DNA of 6,044 nt. Source: Rhodosalinus sp041685465 (GTDB taxonomy: Bacteria > Pseudomonadota > Alphaproteobacteria > Rhodobacterales > Rhodobacteraceae). Positions 5,633 through 6,044 of this stretch are shown one piece after another. The translations under genes and the position numbers were made by a program. The notes beneath the pieces are model-generated. The model had not been told where the DNA came from. It searched no databases and saw only the letters and a program-made list of their open reading frames with translations. Every line of letters starts with the position of its first letter. Position 1 is the first letter of the stretch. The DNA lies in NCBI RefSeq assembly GCF_041685465.1, contig NZ_JAWLFS010000188.1:1-6044 (forward strand), in the 5' to 3' direction.

Positions 5633-6044
5633 CTAGGATCGGCTGGCGGGGCGGAGCGCCTCGGACGCGTTGCGCGCCAGGCTGCGGCCGGCCTCGCGCA
5701 TGGTGTAGTAGGTCTCGTCCGCGCCGGCCTCGGTGATCTTGGCCACGTCGTCCTCGTAGAGCGCATGCGCGACGATCGGCCCCTCGAAGCCGCGCGACCG
5801 GAGTTCGCGCGCCGCGATCAGCTTGGCTTCGACATCGTCCATCGCGAGCACGGCGGCACGGATGCCGTCGAGGCGAACGCCGCTCCAGAAATTGCTGTCC
5901 TCGGCGTCGGCGAAGATCACGCGGCGGCCGGCGTCGGTGTGCGTGTTCGCCTTGTAGGTGTCGGCGTCGAGGCCGACGGGCCGCCAGCCCTCCTCTGCCA
6001 GCGCCTCGTAGGCGGCCGAGCCGGTGCGCCCCATCCCGAAGACC
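5633..6044 (-). CDS. KefB/KefC-like cation:proton antiporter, C-terminal NAD-binding (RCK/TrkA-N) domain, partial
   Basis: Only the last 136 or so residues are in the window; the gene enters from beyond 6044, and the ATG at 6034 is internal, since upstream codons read V-F-G and complete the Rossmann motif GMGRTG. The segment shows the RCK N-domain order: beta1 and GxGxxG (VFGMGRTG), the acidic end of beta2 (GLDAD), then GRRVIFADAEDSNFW, matching the GR-V-GDA-D--FW pattern of CPA2-type antiporters, and later AVLAMDD and the switch-like end AGADETYYTMREAG. In this family the domain hangs in the cytoplasm behind about 12-13 membrane helices and gates K+ (or Na+)/H+ exchange in response to nucleotides or glutathione adducts. 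The frame ends at TAG (5635-5633) with a short tail PASRS. That tail may result from a frameshift, because a neighbouring frame continues. The gene is convergent with the tRNA operon. Confidence 0.8.
   Translation of the reverse strand, partial: VFGMGRTGSAAYEALAEEGWRPVGLDADTYKANTHTDAGRRVIFADAEDSNFWSGVRLDGIRAAVLAMDDVEAKLIAARELRSRGFEGPIVAHALYEDDVAKITEAGADETYYTMREAGRSLARNASEALRPASRS

Larger units (their letters stand above)
5422..5640 (-). other. Open minus-strand frame, possible detached C-terminal tail of the antiporter or gene remnant
   Basis: This frame stays open for about 72 codons from near 5640 to TGA at 5424-5422, but has no start codon of its own in this stretch. It encodes a hydrophilic, His/Glu/Gln-rich sequence beginning DPSTEGHDSLDPEAQ and ending MWRDQAITVR. 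By my count G+C is about 75% at first, 50% at second and 65% at third codon positions. The low second position is coding-like, but the third position is far below the neighbouring genes. It lies one base out of frame with the end of the antiporter gene; removing one base from the G4 run at 5648-5651 would join the two with the junction EALRPPADPS. It could be a frameshifted C-terminal extension, a decaying remnant, or chance. I recognise no domain. Confidence 0.3.

Overview
The window is chromosomal DNA of high GC content with strong G/C preference at third codon positions. It most resembles a marine or soil Rhodobacteraceae-type alphaproteobacterium. This placement is inferred from protein style (the alpha-hydroxy-acid dehydrogenase, the single-chain pyruvate carboxylase of about 1147 residues, the MAPEG protein) and from CCA-encoding tRNA genes; no database search was possible.

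Layout, left to right. Positions 1-79 hold a possible last few codons and stop of an upstream gene, then a strong GC hairpin. Positions 80-1222 (+) encode an FMN-dependent alpha-hydroxy-acid (probably L-lactate) dehydrogenase. A 75-base gap with small hairpins and a clear Shine-Dalgarno leads to pyc (1298-4741, +), a complete biotin-dependent pyruvate carboxylase. Thirteen bases later, with its own ribosome binding site, comes a small MAPEG-family membrane protein (4755-5144, +). Then two identical tRNA-Gly(GCC) genes follow in tandem (5210-5284 and 5319-5393, +) behind a recognisable promoter. On the opposite strand, convergent with everything else, is the C-terminal NAD-binding (RCK/TrkA-N) domain of a KefB/KefC-like cation:proton antiporter (5633 to beyond 6044), cut by the window edge.

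How the genes fit together. The first two enzymes form a plausible carbon route: a 2-hydroxy acid such as lactate is oxidised to pyruvate at the membrane or quinone pool, and pyruvate carboxylase turns pyruvate into oxaloacetate to refill the TCA cycle or feed gluconeogenesis. The MAPEG gene is probably co-transcribed with pyc, but no functional link is evident. The tRNA pair is a separate transcription unit.

The least ordinary part is 5394-5650. It lies between the tRNAs and the annotated stop of the antiporter. It has lower GC, a perfect 15-base tandem duplication, and an open minus-strand frame of about 72 codons with coding-like codon-position bias. A one-base deletion in a G4 run (5648-5651) would join that frame to the antiporter. 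I see no mobile element, CRISPR array, defence system or convincing new system; most of the window is core metabolism.
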